A stretch of 64,000 nt of DNA from Streptomyces viridochromogenes (GCF_001270495.1 NZ_LGUR01000036.1:124001-188000), one strand, 5' to 3'; counted from the stretch's first letter, positions 9,021 to 19,638 are shown. Notes: generated from the letters alone by a model not told the origin. Program-made: numbers and translations.

Positions 9021-9841
9021 ACCGAAGCGCCTCCCGCTCCTGGTGGAAGACGGCCGCCGGTCTGCTGCTGACCGCGATCATGCTCTTCCCGGTCTACTGG
9101 ATGCTGAACGTGTCCTTCACCCGCGACCAGGACATGCGCAAGAGCCCGCCGGACCTGTTCCCCGTGAACGGCACGCTGGACGGCTACCGCAAGGTGCTGG
9201 ACGAGCAGTTGCCGTATCTCGGCACCAGCCTCGTCATCGGCCTGGGTACGGTCCTGCTGACCGTGGCCCTGTCCGCCCCCGCCGGCTACGCGCTGGCCAA
9301 GCTGCGCCCGCGCGGCGGCGGGGTCCTGAACTTCGTCCTGCTGGCCGCGCAGATGATCCCCGGCATCATCATGGCGATGGGTTTCTACGCCATCTACCTT
9401 CAGCTCGGCCTGCTCCAGTCCGTCCCCGGCCTGATCGTCGCCGACTCCACCCTGGCCGTCCCTTTCGGCGTGCTCATCTTCACCGCATTCATGTCCGGCA
9501 TCCCCGGCGAACTGCTCCAGGCCGCGAAGACGGACGGCGCCGGAGCGCTGCGCACCTTCTGGTCGATCGTGCTGCCGATGAGCCGCAACGCCGTCGTCAC
9601 GGTGTCGCTGTTCGCGTTCCTGTGGTCCTGGTCCGACTTCGTCCTCGCCAGCACCCTCGCGGGCGGCGGCGCCCACGAACCGATCACCCTCGGCATCTAC
9701 CACTACATCGGCAACAACAACCAGGAGTGGAACGCCATCATGGCCACCGCCGTCGTGGCCTCGCTGCCCGCCGCGGTCATCCTCGTCCTCGCCCAGAGGT
9801 ACGTCGCCGCCGGCGTGACCGCCGGTGCCGTCAAGGACTGA
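9017..9841 (+). CDS. Sugar ABC transporter permease, MalG type
   Basis: The 274-residue inner-membrane partner of the preceding permease carries the MalG-type EAA loop (LLQAAKTDGAGALRTFWSIVLPM) and six hydrophobic helices. The reading frame is open far upstream, but ATG 9017 overlaps the preceding stop as ATGA and puts a short basic N-terminus (MNRSASRSWWK) directly before the first helix, as expected. Confidence 0.92.
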   Translation: MNRSASRSWWKTAAGLLLTAIMLFPVYWMLNVSFTRDQDMRKSPPDLFPVNGTLDGYRKVLDEQLPYLGTSLVIGLGTVLLTVALSAPAGYALAKLRPRGGGVLNFVLLAAQMIPGIIMAMGFYAIYLQLGLLQSVPGLIVADSTLAVPFGVLIFTAFMSGIPGELLQAAKTDGAGALRTFWSIVLPMSRNAVVTVSLFAFLWSWSDFVLASTLAGGGAHEPITLGIYHYIGNNNQEWNAIMATAVVASLPAAVILVLAQRYVAAGVTAGAVKD

Positions 9842-9849
9842 CAACCTCA

Positions 9850-9910
9850 GGGGCCGACTGCCTCAAGGACCGACTGCCTCAACTGACTGTCTCAAGGACC
9901 GACTTCCTTG
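9850..9910 (+). repeat. Short degenerate tandem repeat in the importer-glycosidase spacer
   Basis: A unit like CCGACTGCCTCAAGGA is repeated about 3.5 times, with drift (CTGACTGTCTCAAGGA, CCGACTTCC). It fills about half of the 155-bp gap between permease and glycosidase. It is probably replication slippage; no coding or structural role seen. Confidence 0.6.
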
Positions 9911-9996
9911 ATGGCGAGCCGCCCACCCCGTCAAACCACCGCACCGGCTGCCCTCAGTCGGCCGGTGCCCCCTGCCCGAGAAACGAGTGCCGCTTC

Positions 9997-11754
9997 ATGA
10001 CCGCCGACCGATCCGGCCCGGCCTTCTCCGTCCACGACATCCCGTTCAGCACGTACGGGTCCTGGTTCGACATCTCGCCCGTGGTGGCGGAGAAGACCTA
10101 CGCCGAGGACCTCCACCTCGTCTCGCACCAGAACGGCATGCACGCCGTGTTGCGCCTGGTCCCCCTGGACGCGGCGACCGGCGACCGCGCCGAGACGCGC
10201 GTCGAGGCGGCACCGGCCCTGCTCAGCTGGGTCGGCCCGGCCGGGCGGGTCGACCTCGCCTACGAGTCGCCGGACACCGTACGCCTGCGGGGCAGCGGCC
10301 TCACCCTCGGCGTCCGGGCGGCCGCGCGGACCCTGACCCCGTTCAGCGGCACCTACTTCTACCGGGAACCCGGTACCGAGGCGTACGTGTTCACCTCGTA
10401 CGAGACCGGGCGGCGCTACCGCATCACCCTCCTCTCCGGGACCGTGACCGAGGCGTCCGGCACGCAGGCGCTGGGCGGCGCCGATCGCGGTGTCACCATC
10501 GGCGGCGAGACCGGCCAGGTCTGGGAGGTCGCGGTCGAGGAGTACGAGACCGCACGCCGCCCCTACACCTCGACGACCGACTTCGACGGGGTCGTGGGCG
10601 CCGCGCGCGCCGCCTTCGCCGCCTTCACCGACGCGGTTGCGCCCTGGCGTTCGTCCGCCACTCCCGCCGCTGAACTCGCCGCCTATGTGCTGTGGTCCGC
10701 GACCGTCCGGCCGAAGGGCTTCGTGACCCGACCGGCGGTGCTGATGTCCAAGCACTGGATGGACAAGGTCTGGAGCTGGGACCACTGCTTCAACGCCCTC
10801 GCCCTGGCACCGGGTTCCCCGGACCTGGCCTGGGACCAGTTCTCCCTGCCCTTCGACCACCAGGACGAGGCCGGGGCCCTGCCCGACTCCGTCACCCACT
10901 CCGAGGTCCTGCACAACTTCGTCAAGCCCCCCATCCACGGCTGGGCCCTCGGCCTGCTCCGCAGACGGCTCCCCGCACCGCTCAGCCCGGCACACCTGAC
11001 CGAGGCGTACGACCGGCTGGAACGCTGGACGAACTTCTGGCTCACCGCTCGCCGCGCGCCCGGCTCCGCGCTGCCCCACTACCAGCACGGCAACGACAGC
11101 GGCTGGGACAACGCCACCACCTTCGACCCCGACCGCATGGCCGTCACCGCGGACCTGGCCGCCTTCCTCACCCTGCAACTACGTGAACTCGCCGACATGG
11201 CAGATGAGTTGGGGCTACCGGACGTCGCGCGCCGCTGGACGCGAACGGCCGACGCGACACAGTCGGCGATGCTCGGCGAACTGTGGAACGGCGACCGGTT
11301 CGTCGCCAGATCGGCCGGCGGCGCAGAGACCTGGACCAGCGCGAGCCTCCTCGACCTGATGCCCATCGCGCTGGGCGAGCACCTGCCGGAGGCCGTCAGC
11401 AGCGTACTGGCCGACCGGATCGAGACCCACCTCACCTCGCACGGCCTGGCCACCGAACAACCCACGTCACCGCACTACCTCTCCGACGGCTACTGGCGCG
11501 GCCCGATCTGGGCGCCGTCCACCGTTCTCGTCGAGGACGGCCTGCGCCGCGCCGGCCACTACCGGCTCGCGGACGAGATCAGCACCCGTTTCCGGGCCCT
11601 GTGCGAGACCCACGGCTTCGCCGAGAACTTCGACGCCCTCACCGGCGAGGGCCTGCGGGACCGTGCCTACACGTGGACTGCCGCCGGCTACCTCCTCCTC
11701 GCGGAAGCCCACGAACTGCGGCACACCGCACCCGCCACGCACGCCGGCGGCTGA
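9997..11754 (+). CDS. Intracellular GH63/trehalase-like (alpha/alpha)6-barrel glycosidase
   Basis: The 585-residue protein has no signal peptide. The first ~210 residues form a beta-rich N-terminal domain and residues ~220-570 a six-hairpin catalytic barrel. Motifs resembling GH63/GH37/mannosylglycerate hydrolase enzymes are WSWDHCFNALAL, GNDSGWDNAT (candidate acid Asp), SDGYWRGPIWAPS and FAENFDALTGEG (candidate base Glu). The frame is open upstream, but ATG 9997 is chosen because conserved-looking sequence starts there and the 9842-9996 spacer is repetitive. Its place at the end of the importer operon implies it cleaves the imported oligosaccharide, complementing the secreted glycosidase. 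Exact linkage specificity cannot be read. Confidence 0.82.
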   Translation: MTADRSGPAFSVHDIPFSTYGSWFDISPVVAEKTYAEDLHLVSHQNGMHAVLRLVPLDAATGDRAETRVEAAPALLSWVGPAGRVDLAYESPDTVRLRGSGLTLGVRAAARTLTPFSGTYFYREPGTEAYVFTSYETGRRYRITLLSGTVTEASGTQALGGADRGVTIGGETGQVWEVAVEEYETARRPYTSTTDFDGVVGAARAAFAAFTDAVAPWRSSATPAAELAAYVLWSATVRPKGFVTRPAVLMSKHWMDKVWSWDHCFNALALAPGSPDLAWDQFSLPFDHQDEAGALPDSVTHSEVLHNFVKPPIHGWALGLLRRRLPAPLSPAHLTEAYDRLERWTNFWLTARRAPGSALPHYQHGNDSGWDNATTFDPDRMAVTADLAAFLTLQLRELADMADELGLPDVARRWTRTADATQSAMLGELWNGDRFVARSAGGAETWTSASLLDLMPIALGEHLPEAVSSVLADRIETHLTSHGLATEQPTSPHYLSDGYWRGPIWAPSTVLVEDGLRRAGHYRLADEISTRFRALCETHGFAENFDALTGEGLRDRAYTWTAAGYLLLAEAHELRHTAPATHAGG

Positions 11755-12171
11755 CAGACCCCCTGGGGCGCCCGCATACGTTGCCTCGGGGACGGTCCAC
11801 GGGATGACCCCGGACGGCTCGCTCGCTGCAGCATGCCCACTTCGGGCCGGGTCCGCCTGCTGGTGGCCGGGTTGAGCTGCGAGGCCGAAAGGACGAGACC
11901 GGGAAGAGGGCGGGTCTCGTCGATATGAAGTGCCTCTTGCCGGTGAGGAGAGGGGGAGTGGCTCGCGGTGTCCCCGTTTTCCGGGCGCTTTCCACAGGTC
12001 GACGGTTACATCACGCTCTCGATGGACATCGCGGGCCGCACACCGGACCAGCAGTGGCTGGACACGGATGACCGGCCTCTCCAGCCGGCTCGGTCACCGC
12101 CCCGCCCAGCTCTCCGGCGGCCAGCAACAGCGTGTCGCCGTCGCCCGGGCGCTCCGGGGGCGACCGCGCGC
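11755..12171. other. Intergenic region with a hairpin and gene debris
   Basis: A 417-bp stretch between the glycosidase and the convergent monooxygenase. It holds a 9-bp hairpin (11892-11900 with 11913-11921, GACGAGACC, 12-nt loop, no U-tract) that may act as a terminator, and an ABC-ATPase remnant (separate entry). The segment 11968-12080 is open but I do not recognise the translation. Confidence 0.5.
12080..12165 (+). pseudogene. ABC transporter ATPase remnant (signature motif only)
   Basis: In one frame about 28 codons read [21 protein letters not shown] then RALRG, the full ABC signature region of a MacB/GlnQ-type ATPase. Walker A, Walker B and the rest are absent on both sides. The match to [15 protein letters not shown] is too exact to be chance, so this is a scar of a deleted transporter gene, now beside the 3' end of the monooxygenase gene. 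Confidence 0.7.
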
Positions 12172-13836
<1,665 letters not shown>

Positions 13837-14373
13837 TCAGACCACGCAGCCCACATGGGCCAGCGCCTGCTTCAGCAGCACCCCGTGCCCGCCCGGCATC
13901 TCGCTCTGCACCGCCGGCGACAGGGCCTCCTGCGGGCTGAACCAGACCAGGTCGAGGGCGTCCTGGCGGGGGCGGCAGTCACCCGTGACCGGGACGACGT
14001 AGGCGAGGGAGACCGCGTGCTGGCGCGGGTCGTGGTACGCCGTGACGCCCTGCGTCGGGAAGTACTCCGCGACGGTGAACGGCTGCAGGGAGGTCGGGAC
14101 CCGGGGGAGCGCCATCGGGCCGAGGTCCTTCTCCAGGTGGCGCAGGAGGGCGTCGCGGACTCGCTCGTGGTGCAGGACGCGGCCGGAGACCAGGGTCCGG
14201 CTCACCGTTCCGTCCGCTCCGATGCGCAGCAGGAGGCCGATGCTGGTGACCTCGCCGCTGTCGTCGACGCGCACGGGCACGGCCTCGACGTACAAGATCG
14301 GCATGCGGGCGCGTGCCTGCTCCAGCTCGTCGCTTGTCAGCCAGCCGGGCGTGGTTTCGGTCATGTCAGACAT
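13837..14373 (-). CDS. NUDIX-fold hydrolase family protein (DUF4916-like)
   Basis: The 178-residue protein resembles the actinobacterial DUF4916/NUDIX-like family: an N-terminal helix (WLTSDELEQARARMPILYVEAVPVR), a beta region with GLLLRIGADG and SRTLVSGRV, a GV(T)AYHDPRQHAVSLAYVVPV core, and a C-terminal LVWFSPQEAL. A classical NUDIX box (GX5EX7REUXEEXGU) is not obvious, so hydrolase activity is uncertain. It lies 33 nt downstream of the amidohydrolase gene on the same strand, and both could be on one transcript. Confidence 0.75.
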   Translation of the reverse strand: MSDMTETTPGWLTSDELEQARARMPILYVEAVPVRVDDSGEVTSIGLLLRIGADGTVSRTLVSGRVLHHERVRDALLRHLEKDLGPMALPRVPTSLQPFTVAEYFPTQGVTAYHDPRQHAVSLAYVVPVTGDCRPRQDALDLVWFSPQEALSPAVQSEMPGGHGVLLKQALAHVGCVV

Positions 14374-14406
14374 TGCTTGATCATACTTTCCGGGAATTGC
14401 GACCGC

Positions 14407-15579
14407 TCAGTCGCGGTGCGGGCGGGGTTCGGGGGTGGGGGCGGGTTCGGGTAACGGCAGTCCATAGAGGCGGCGGGCGTTGTCGCCGGCCGTCCACGCC
14501 GCGATCCGCAGCGCGTCCGGCAGGCTCAGCTCGTCGGCGTCCACAAGGTCCTGGAGCAGCTCGCCCAGGCCGCGGCGGAACGCCACTGCGCCGAGCAGGT
14601 GGAACTCGGGCAGACCATAGGCGTCGGAGCTGTACAGCAGTTTGCGGAACGGGGTGATCTCCAGCGCCTCCGCCAGGACCGCCCGGGACCGGGCAGGGCC
14701 GACATGGTGCAGGGTGAGGCCCACGTCCAGGTACACCTGCTCGAAGACCGCCGCCAGAAACGCGGCCTGGCGCTGGTAGGGCCAGCAGTGCAGGAACAGG
14801 ACGGGGATCGTGCCCTTGGTGAGGTGCAGCCAGTCCGTCAGGTGGGTGGGGTCCACCCGGTGCAGGCGGATGTCGTTGTCGCCGAAACCCGTGTGCAGCT
14901 GGAGGGGCAGGCCGAGATCGACGGCGGTCCACAGCAGATGCCGTACGAGGACCGGGTCGGTCAGTCGGCCGCCCCGCGCCGACCAGCGCCGGGCCGCCTC
15001 GGTGACCTCCGCGTCCGAGGGGCGCGCCGGGTCCAGGTCGAAGCCGGTGCGGTAGGCGGCCACCGACTTCACGGCCACCACGCCCGGCCGCCGTACGGCT
15101 TCCTCGGCGGCCGTGCGGACCGCGACGGCGTACGCGTCCGGTTCGACTCCCCCCGCCGCCACCGCTTCGGCGACCACTTCCAGCCGTACGACTTCGTACG
15201 CGGTCGCGTCGACGGTCTCCGCCAGTTCCCGGGGCGTGGTGAGGAGCTGCGGGGTGTACCCGGTGTCGACGCAGAACACCTCCGTTCCGGCGGCGGTCAG
15301 GAACCGTCGGTTCACCTCGTCCCGGCCCAGCTCCGCGCGCCGGCCCAGATACGCCCCGGCGGTGGCGTGGCGCGGCAGATCCAGCAGGGGGGCGCAGTGG
15401 CGGCGTACGGCCACGCCGACCGGAGTGTCGAAGGGCGAGCTGCCGGGCCAGGGCTCGCCTTCGGTGAGCAGGGACTCGAAGCCGTCCCTGTCCAGGTCGG
15501 TGGTGACGACCCCGTGGCAGTGATGGTCCACCAGCGGCAGCGCCGCGAGCGCCTCGTGGACCGGCCCGGTGGCGCTCAT
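14407..15579 (-). CDS. Amidohydrolase (amidohydrolase_2 / FluG N-terminal type)
   Basis: The 390-residue TIM-barrel metal hydrolase has the HxH-like N-terminal metal motif LVDHHCHGVVTT, a middle His in LQLHTGFGDND, and later VLFLHCWPY and LYSSDAYGLPE (metal-site Asp). ATG 15579 follows the preceding gene's TGA with one intervening base, so the two are translationally coupled; longer upstream readings overlap the partner gene. This pairing with a glutamine-synthetase-like protein mirrors the single-chain architecture of fungal FluG and plant NodGS (amidohydrolase plus GSI). The substrate is probably a gamma-glutamyl or related amide compound, but this is inference. Confidence 0.8.
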   Translation of the reverse strand: MSATGPVHEALAALPLVDHHCHGVVTTDLDRDGFESLLTEGEPWPGSSPFDTPVGVAVRRHCAPLLDLPRHATAGAYLGRRAELGRDEVNRRFLTAAGTEVFCVDTGYTPQLLTTPRELAETVDATAYEVVRLEVVAEAVAAGGVEPDAYAVAVRTAAEEAVRRPGVVAVKSVAAYRTGFDLDPARPSDAEVTEAARRWSARGGRLTDPVLVRHLLWTAVDLGLPLQLHTGFGDNDIRLHRVDPTHLTDWLHLTKGTIPVLFLHCWPYQRQAAFLAAVFEQVYLDVGLTLHHVGPARSRAVLAEALEITPFRKLLYSSDAYGLPEFHLLGAVAFRRGLGELLQDLVDADELSLPDALRIAAWTAGDNARRLYGLPLPEPAPTPEPRPHRD

Positions 15580-15580
15580 G

Positions 15581-16984
15581 TCAGTACTTCCAGCGGTACG
15601 CCGCCGCCACCTGGTCGTCGTCCAGCCCGGCCACGGCGGCGGCTTCTCCCTGGCGTACGGCGATGACGGCGTCGGCGAGGACCGGGCCGAGCGCGGCACG
15701 CAGGGGCTCGTTCGTACGGAACTCCTCGACTGCCTCGTCCAGGGAGGCCGGCAGTCTGCGGACACCTCTCGCGTCCGCCTCCTCCGCATCCAGGTGGGCC
15801 GGGTCGCCGGTGATCTCCGGTGGTAGCCGTGCGTCCGACGCCAGCCCGTCCAGCCCGGCGGCGATCAGACAGCCGAGCGCGAGGTACGGGTTGGCGGCCA
15901 GGTCCACAGGCTTGACCTCCAGGTTGGCCGCCTGGTCGCGGTGGCCCGCCGTGCCGGTGATGACGCGCAGCCCCGCCTCGCGCGTCTCCCGGCCCCATGC
16001 GGTGAACACCCCGGCCCACTGCGAGGGCTTGAGCCGCAGATGGCTCGCCGGGCTGGGTGCGGTCACCGCGGTGAGGGCGGGGAGGTGGGCGAGCACGCCG
16101 GCCGCGAAGGACTCGGCCTCGGGCCGCATGCCGTGCCGCCGGTCGCCGCCCGCGTGCAGGTTGACGCCGTCGCGCCAGGCGGAGAGGTGGACGTGACCGC
16201 CGTTGCCGACGCCCTGCCCGAGGACCGCCGGGGCGAAGGACACCGCGAGGCCGTGACGCCGCGCCACCGCCCGGATCGTCTGCCGCACCAGCACGCTGCG
16301 GTCGGCCGCCGCCACCGGGTCGAGCGCGCTCACCGACAGCTCGAACTGCCCGGCCGCGTACTCGGGATGGAGCTGGTCGACCCCCACGCCCTGTCGTGCG
16401 AGCGCCGCCAGCAGATCGGCGGCGCAGTCGCTCAACTCGACCTGGCGGGTGGCGCCGTACGCCGGGCCCGTGACCGCGGGCACGAACTCGCCGTCGGTGT
16501 CCGGAGGTTGAGCGACGGACCACTCGATCTCGATGCTCGCCCTGAAGGTGATGCCGTGCCGCCCGGCGGCCTCCTGGACGGTCCGGCGCAGGAAGGTGCG
16601 GCTGCACGCGGGATGCCGCTCGCCCTCCTGGGTGATCCGGTCGACCGGCGCCCACGCCCAGCCGGGCTGTCCGGACAGTTCCACCAGCTGGTCGAGGTCG
16701 GGGTAGAGGCGCAGATCGCCGTCCGGGGATCCGAGGACATCGGTGGTGACGATGGAGTCGTTCGCGAGGAACGTGTCGAACACCGGTGACATCCCCACAC
16801 CCCAGGCCGCCGCCGAGGTGAGCCTCGCCGTCGGGATCGTCTTCACCCGGGCGATGCCCGCCGTGTCGACGTAGGCCAGGACGATCCCGTGCACGCCCCG
16901 CCCGGACAGCTCGTCGCTCAGCGCGCCGGCCCGCTCGACGTCACCGGGACGCCCTCCCGGGACGGGATCGGCAAGGGTGGTCAT
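15581..16984 (-). CDS. Glutamine-synthetase-like (GSI fold) gamma-glutamyl ligase, FluG C-terminal type
   Basis: The 467-residue GSI-family protein has a beta-grasp N-terminus (VHGIVLAYVDTAGIARVKTIP) and a catalytic domain with conserved metal/ATP positions: SIEIEWSV, EYAAGQFELSVSALDP, GGHVHLSAW and LKPSQWAGVF. The motif after that reads NLEVKPVDLAANPYLALG, with Lys where many true glutamine synthetases have Arg in the RxExR region. Together with divergence from GlnA this suggests a different amine acceptor (compare GlnA2-4 polyamine/ethanolamine ligases in Streptomyces). GGGAG lies 5 nt before ATG 16984. The downstream amidohydrolase starts one base after its stop. Confidence 0.82.
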   Translation of the reverse strand: MTTLADPVPGGRPGDVERAGALSDELSGRGVHGIVLAYVDTAGIARVKTIPTARLTSAAAWGVGMSPVFDTFLANDSIVTTDVLGSPDGDLRLYPDLDQLVELSGQPGWAWAPVDRITQEGERHPACSRTFLRRTVQEAAGRHGITFRASIEIEWSVAQPPDTDGEFVPAVTGPAYGATRQVELSDCAADLLAALARQGVGVDQLHPEYAAGQFELSVSALDPVAAADRSVLVRQTIRAVARRHGLAVSFAPAVLGQGVGNGGHVHLSAWRDGVNLHAGGDRRHGMRPEAESFAAGVLAHLPALTAVTAPSPASHLRLKPSQWAGVFTAWGRETREAGLRVITGTAGHRDQAANLEVKPVDLAANPYLALGCLIAAGLDGLASDARLPPEITGDPAHLDAEEADARGVRRLPASLDEAVEEFRTNEPLRAALGPVLADAVIAVRQGEAAAVAGLDDDQVAAAYRWKY

Positions 16985-17059
16985 ACGGTCTCCCGGTCTC
17001 CTCGACGAGCTCGGCCGGTCGGGCCGGGTCGTTCCGGTTCGTGCGGTCCCTGCTGGGCG

Positions 17060-17869
17060 TCAGGGTTTCACGGCCACCGCGCCGTACTGCGGCACCGGAA
17101 CGGGAGAGTCGGGGGCCCGCCATTGCGCGCAGGACACCATGCCCGGCTCCAGCAGCTCCAGGCCCTCGAAGAAGGCGGCGATGTCGGTGCCGCTGCGGGC
17201 GGTGATCGGCGGCGTGGCGTTCTCGTTCCAGAACTTCATCGCCGGGATCTGGCCCTCGCCGCCGAGCTCGGAGTCGAAGGTCGGGTGCGTCAGGACGAGG
17301 TGGCTGCCGGAGGGTACGGCGGCCAGGACGCGCCGTACGATCTCGCGGGCCTTGTCGTAGTCGAGGACGAAGTTGAGGATGCCCAGCATCATCACGGCGA
17401 CGGGCTTCGTGAAGTCCAGGGTCCGCGCGGCGCGTTCCACGATGGCGTCCGGGTCGTGCACGTCCGCGTCGATGTAGGCGGTGGTGCCCTCGCGGGTGCC
17501 GGTCAGCAGGGTGCGGGCGTGCACCAGGACGATCGGGTCGTTGTCGACGTACACGATCCGCGAGTCGGGTGCGACGCGCTGGGCGATCTCGTGGGTGTTG
17601 TCCGCCGTCGGCAGCCCGGTGCCGATGTCCAGGAACTGCCGCACGCCGCGCTCCTCGGCCACGAAGCGCACGGCCCGGCCGAGGAAGTCGCGGTCCGCGC
17701 GGGCGATGTCGCGGATGATCGGGAACATCCCGGCGACCTGCTCGCCGACCTGCTGGTCGACCTCGTAGTTGTCCTTGCCGCCGATCCAGTAGTTCCACAC
17801 GCGCGCGTTGTGCGCCACACCGGTGTTCAGCTTCGCCGACCCGCCCGACGGGGTGTGGCCATCACTCAC
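17060..17869 (-). CDS. SAM-dependent methyltransferase, SAV2177 family (DUF574)
   Basis: The 269-residue protein is typical of the Streptomyces-expanded SAV2177/DUF574 family: ARVWNYWIGGKDNYEVDQQ near the start, the SAM-binding motif QFLDIGTGLPTADNTHEIAQ, IVYVDNDPIVLVHA, and a C-terminal FFEGLELLEPGMV. GTG 17869 is chosen because AGGA lies 6 nt before it and the family begins at this point. Substrates of the family are unknown. A second member is encoded at 31359-32165. It is 75 bp upstream of the GS-like gene on the same strand. Confidence 0.9.
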   Translation of the reverse strand: MSDGHTPSGGSAKLNTGVAHNARVWNYWIGGKDNYEVDQQVGEQVAGMFPIIRDIARADRDFLGRAVRFVAEERGVRQFLDIGTGLPTADNTHEIAQRVAPDSRIVYVDNDPIVLVHARTLLTGTREGTTAYIDADVHDPDAIVERAARTLDFTKPVAVMMLGILNFVLDYDKAREIVRRVLAAVPSGSHLVLTHPTFDSELGGEGQIPAMKFWNENATPPITARSGTDIAAFFEGLELLEPGMVSCAQWRAPDSPVPVPQYGAVAVKP

Positions 17870-18002
17870 GACTTGTCCTCTCCTCGCACGAACGACCGAA
17901 ACCGGCCATCGCCGCCATTGTGCCGCCCCGTTGATCACGTTGTCCCGGGAATCGGCAGAGCCGGCAGGGCGGTTGGCGTGCGCGAGGGAGACGTCGGCCG
18001 TG

Positions 18003-18827
18003 CTACTCGATCTCGCTGGGGGTCGCGGCCGGCGACTTCCCGGCCAGGACGTCCTCGAGGCGCTGGGTGCCGAGTTGCACCGCCTGCTCGACGGAGTCGT
18101 GCTCGTCCCCGTCGAGGCCGCCCGCCGTGACGGTGATCGCGTTGTTGCCGACGCGCACGGCGGCGACGTCCAGGGTCAGCGTGGCGTCCTCGCCCCCGGT
18201 CTCGCCCTTCACCGTGACACGCAGGCCCTCACGGGCGTCGCCCACGTCGGGCAGCGCGGGCTCGATGACCTGGACCGTGCGCTGCTCGCCGTCGTCGGTC
18301 ACGGTGAACTCGTCGCACTTCTCCGGCAGGGTCGCCATCCAGTCCAAGGACTCCTGCGGGTCGGTCCGTTCATAGGAGGCGACCTGGTACAGCAGCCGGG
18401 AGTCACCCTCCTGGAAGCCGCGCAGCGCGGACGCTCCCGACGGCCTGCCCAGCAGGTCGTCGTCGAAGAGGGAGTCCATGAGCCGCTGGCAGTCGGCGGC
18501 GTCGGCCTTGGCGCTGAGGAAGTCCGAGACGTCGACCGTGCCGATGAGCAGGCTGTCGCGCCAGTTCTCGGCCTCCGTGTCCCTGACCTGCGTCCAGTCG
18601 TCCTCGATGTCCGCCGCGGTGATCAGCGCGGTCTGCGCACCCGACTCGGTGAGGGTGGCGGTGGGCGAGGCGGTCGGCTGCTTCCTGGCCGCGGGTGACG
18701 CGGTGACGCCCGAGCCACGTGAACCGTCGCTGTCGCCGTCGGACGAGCAGGCGGCGGTGGTCGCCAGCGCGCCTGCGGCCAGAGCCGAGGAGAGGACGCG
18801 GACAAGCCGGGTCGGACGACGGGTCAT
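18003..18827 (-). CDS. Putative lipoprotein with a PknH-like sensor domain
   Basis: The 274-residue exported protein has a short basic N-terminus, hydrophobic core and lipobox LATTAAC, followed by a Ser/Gly/Pro linker. The extracellular part (about residues 65-265) contains three cysteines and motifs such as LITAADIEDDWTQV and AVRVGNNAITVTAGG that recall the PknH-type extracellular sensor domain of actinobacteria. GGAGG lies 7 nt before ATG 18827. It is 109 bp downstream of the response-regulator gene in the same direction, so it may belong to that cell-envelope locus. Function unknown. Confidence 0.72.
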   Translation of the reverse strand: MTRRPTRLVRVLSSALAAGALATTAACSSDGDSDGSRGSGVTASPAARKQPTASPTATLTESGAQTALITAADIEDDWTQVRDTEAENWRDSLLIGTVDVSDFLSAKADAADCQRLMDSLFDDDLLGRPSGASALRGFQEGDSRLLYQVASYERTDPQESLDWMATLPEKCDEFTVTDDGEQRTVQVIEPALPDVGDAREGLRVTVKGETGGEDATLTLDVAAVRVGNNAITVTAGGLDGDEHDSVEQAVQLGTQRLEDVLAGKSPAATPSEIE

Positions 18828-18936
18828 CGTGGTGCCTCCAGAGAACGTGACGAATGTCCTCAGCGCACCACCGGACCCGAGGGCCCACCACCGGCACAGG
18901 CCCGTTCGAGTGACCGCCACCGGCAGGGTCGGCGCC

Positions 18937-19638
18937 TCACCCGCCGGGCTGTCCGTACCCGTGCTGCCAGGCCCAGGCCGCGATCTCGACACGGTTCCGG
19001 GCGGACAGTTTCAGCTGGACGCTGGACAGATGCGTCTTGACCGTGGACAGGGAGACGTACAGCTCGGCGGCGATCTCGGCGTTCGTACGGCCGAGTGCGA
19101 CCAGGCGGACGACGTCGAGTTCACGGTCGGTGAGGGGTTCCGTGGGAGGGGCCGTGGGCTTCACCGGGGCGGCGGAGACGACCTGGGGGGCGGTGACGTG
19201 CTTGAGGAGGCGGACCGTGACCGACGGCGAGACCAGTGAGTCACCGGCCGCGGCGGCGCGCACCGCCTCCGCGAGGAGGGTGGGCCCCGAGTCCTTCAGC
19301 AGGAACCCGCACGCACCGCCGCGCAGCGCCCCGTACACGTACTCGTCGAGGTCGAAGGTGGTCACCACGACGACCCGCATCGGGTCGGCCACGTCGGGCC
19401 CCGCCAGCAGCCGGGTCGCCTCCAGGCCGTCCAGCTTCGGCATCCGGATGTCCAGCAGACACACGTCCGGCCGCTCCCGCCGGGCCAGCGCCACCGCCTC
19501 CTCACCGTCGGCCGCCTCGGCGACCACGGTGATGTCGGGCTGGGCGTTGAGGAAGAAGCGGAAGCCGGTGCGGACCATCTCCTGGTCGTCGGCGATGAGG
19601 ACGCGGATGGGTGCGCCGGGCGGGGGCGGGACGGTCAT
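18937..19638 (-). CDS. NarL/LuxR-type response regulator
   Basis: The 233-residue protein has a receiver domain (residues 11-125: acidic pocket ADDQ, phospho-acceptor Asp63 in CLLDIRMPKLDG, conserved Thr and Lys in VVTTFD and FLLKDSGP) and a C-terminal LuxR HTH (LTDRELDVVRLVALGRTNAEIA, then STVKTHLSSVQLKL). ATG 19638 gives the normal family start; the frame extends 17 codons upstream without similarity. Its cognate kinase is probably the divergently encoded HisKA_3 kinase at 22995-24173, separated by the ABC genes it may regulate. Confidence 0.92.
   Translation of the reverse strand: MTVPPPPGAPIRVLIADDQEMVRTGFRFFLNAQPDITVVAEAADGEEAVALARRERPDVCLLDIRMPKLDGLEATRLLAGPDVADPMRVVVVTTFDLDEYVYGALRGGACGFLLKDSGPTLLAEAVRAAAAGDSLVSPSVTVRLLKHVTAPQVVSAAPVKPTAPPTEPLTDRELDVVRLVALGRTNAEIAAELYVSLSTVKTHLSSVQLKLSARNRVEIAAWAWQHGYGQPGG

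Noticed and set aside
9850..9910. CRISPR-like repeat
   Set aside because: Units are short, contiguous and drifting, with no spacers or cas genes.
11968..12080. Possible gene start upstream of the ABC remnant ([13 protein letters not shown]...)
   Set aside because: Too short and unrecognised; possibly other debris, not a supported gene.
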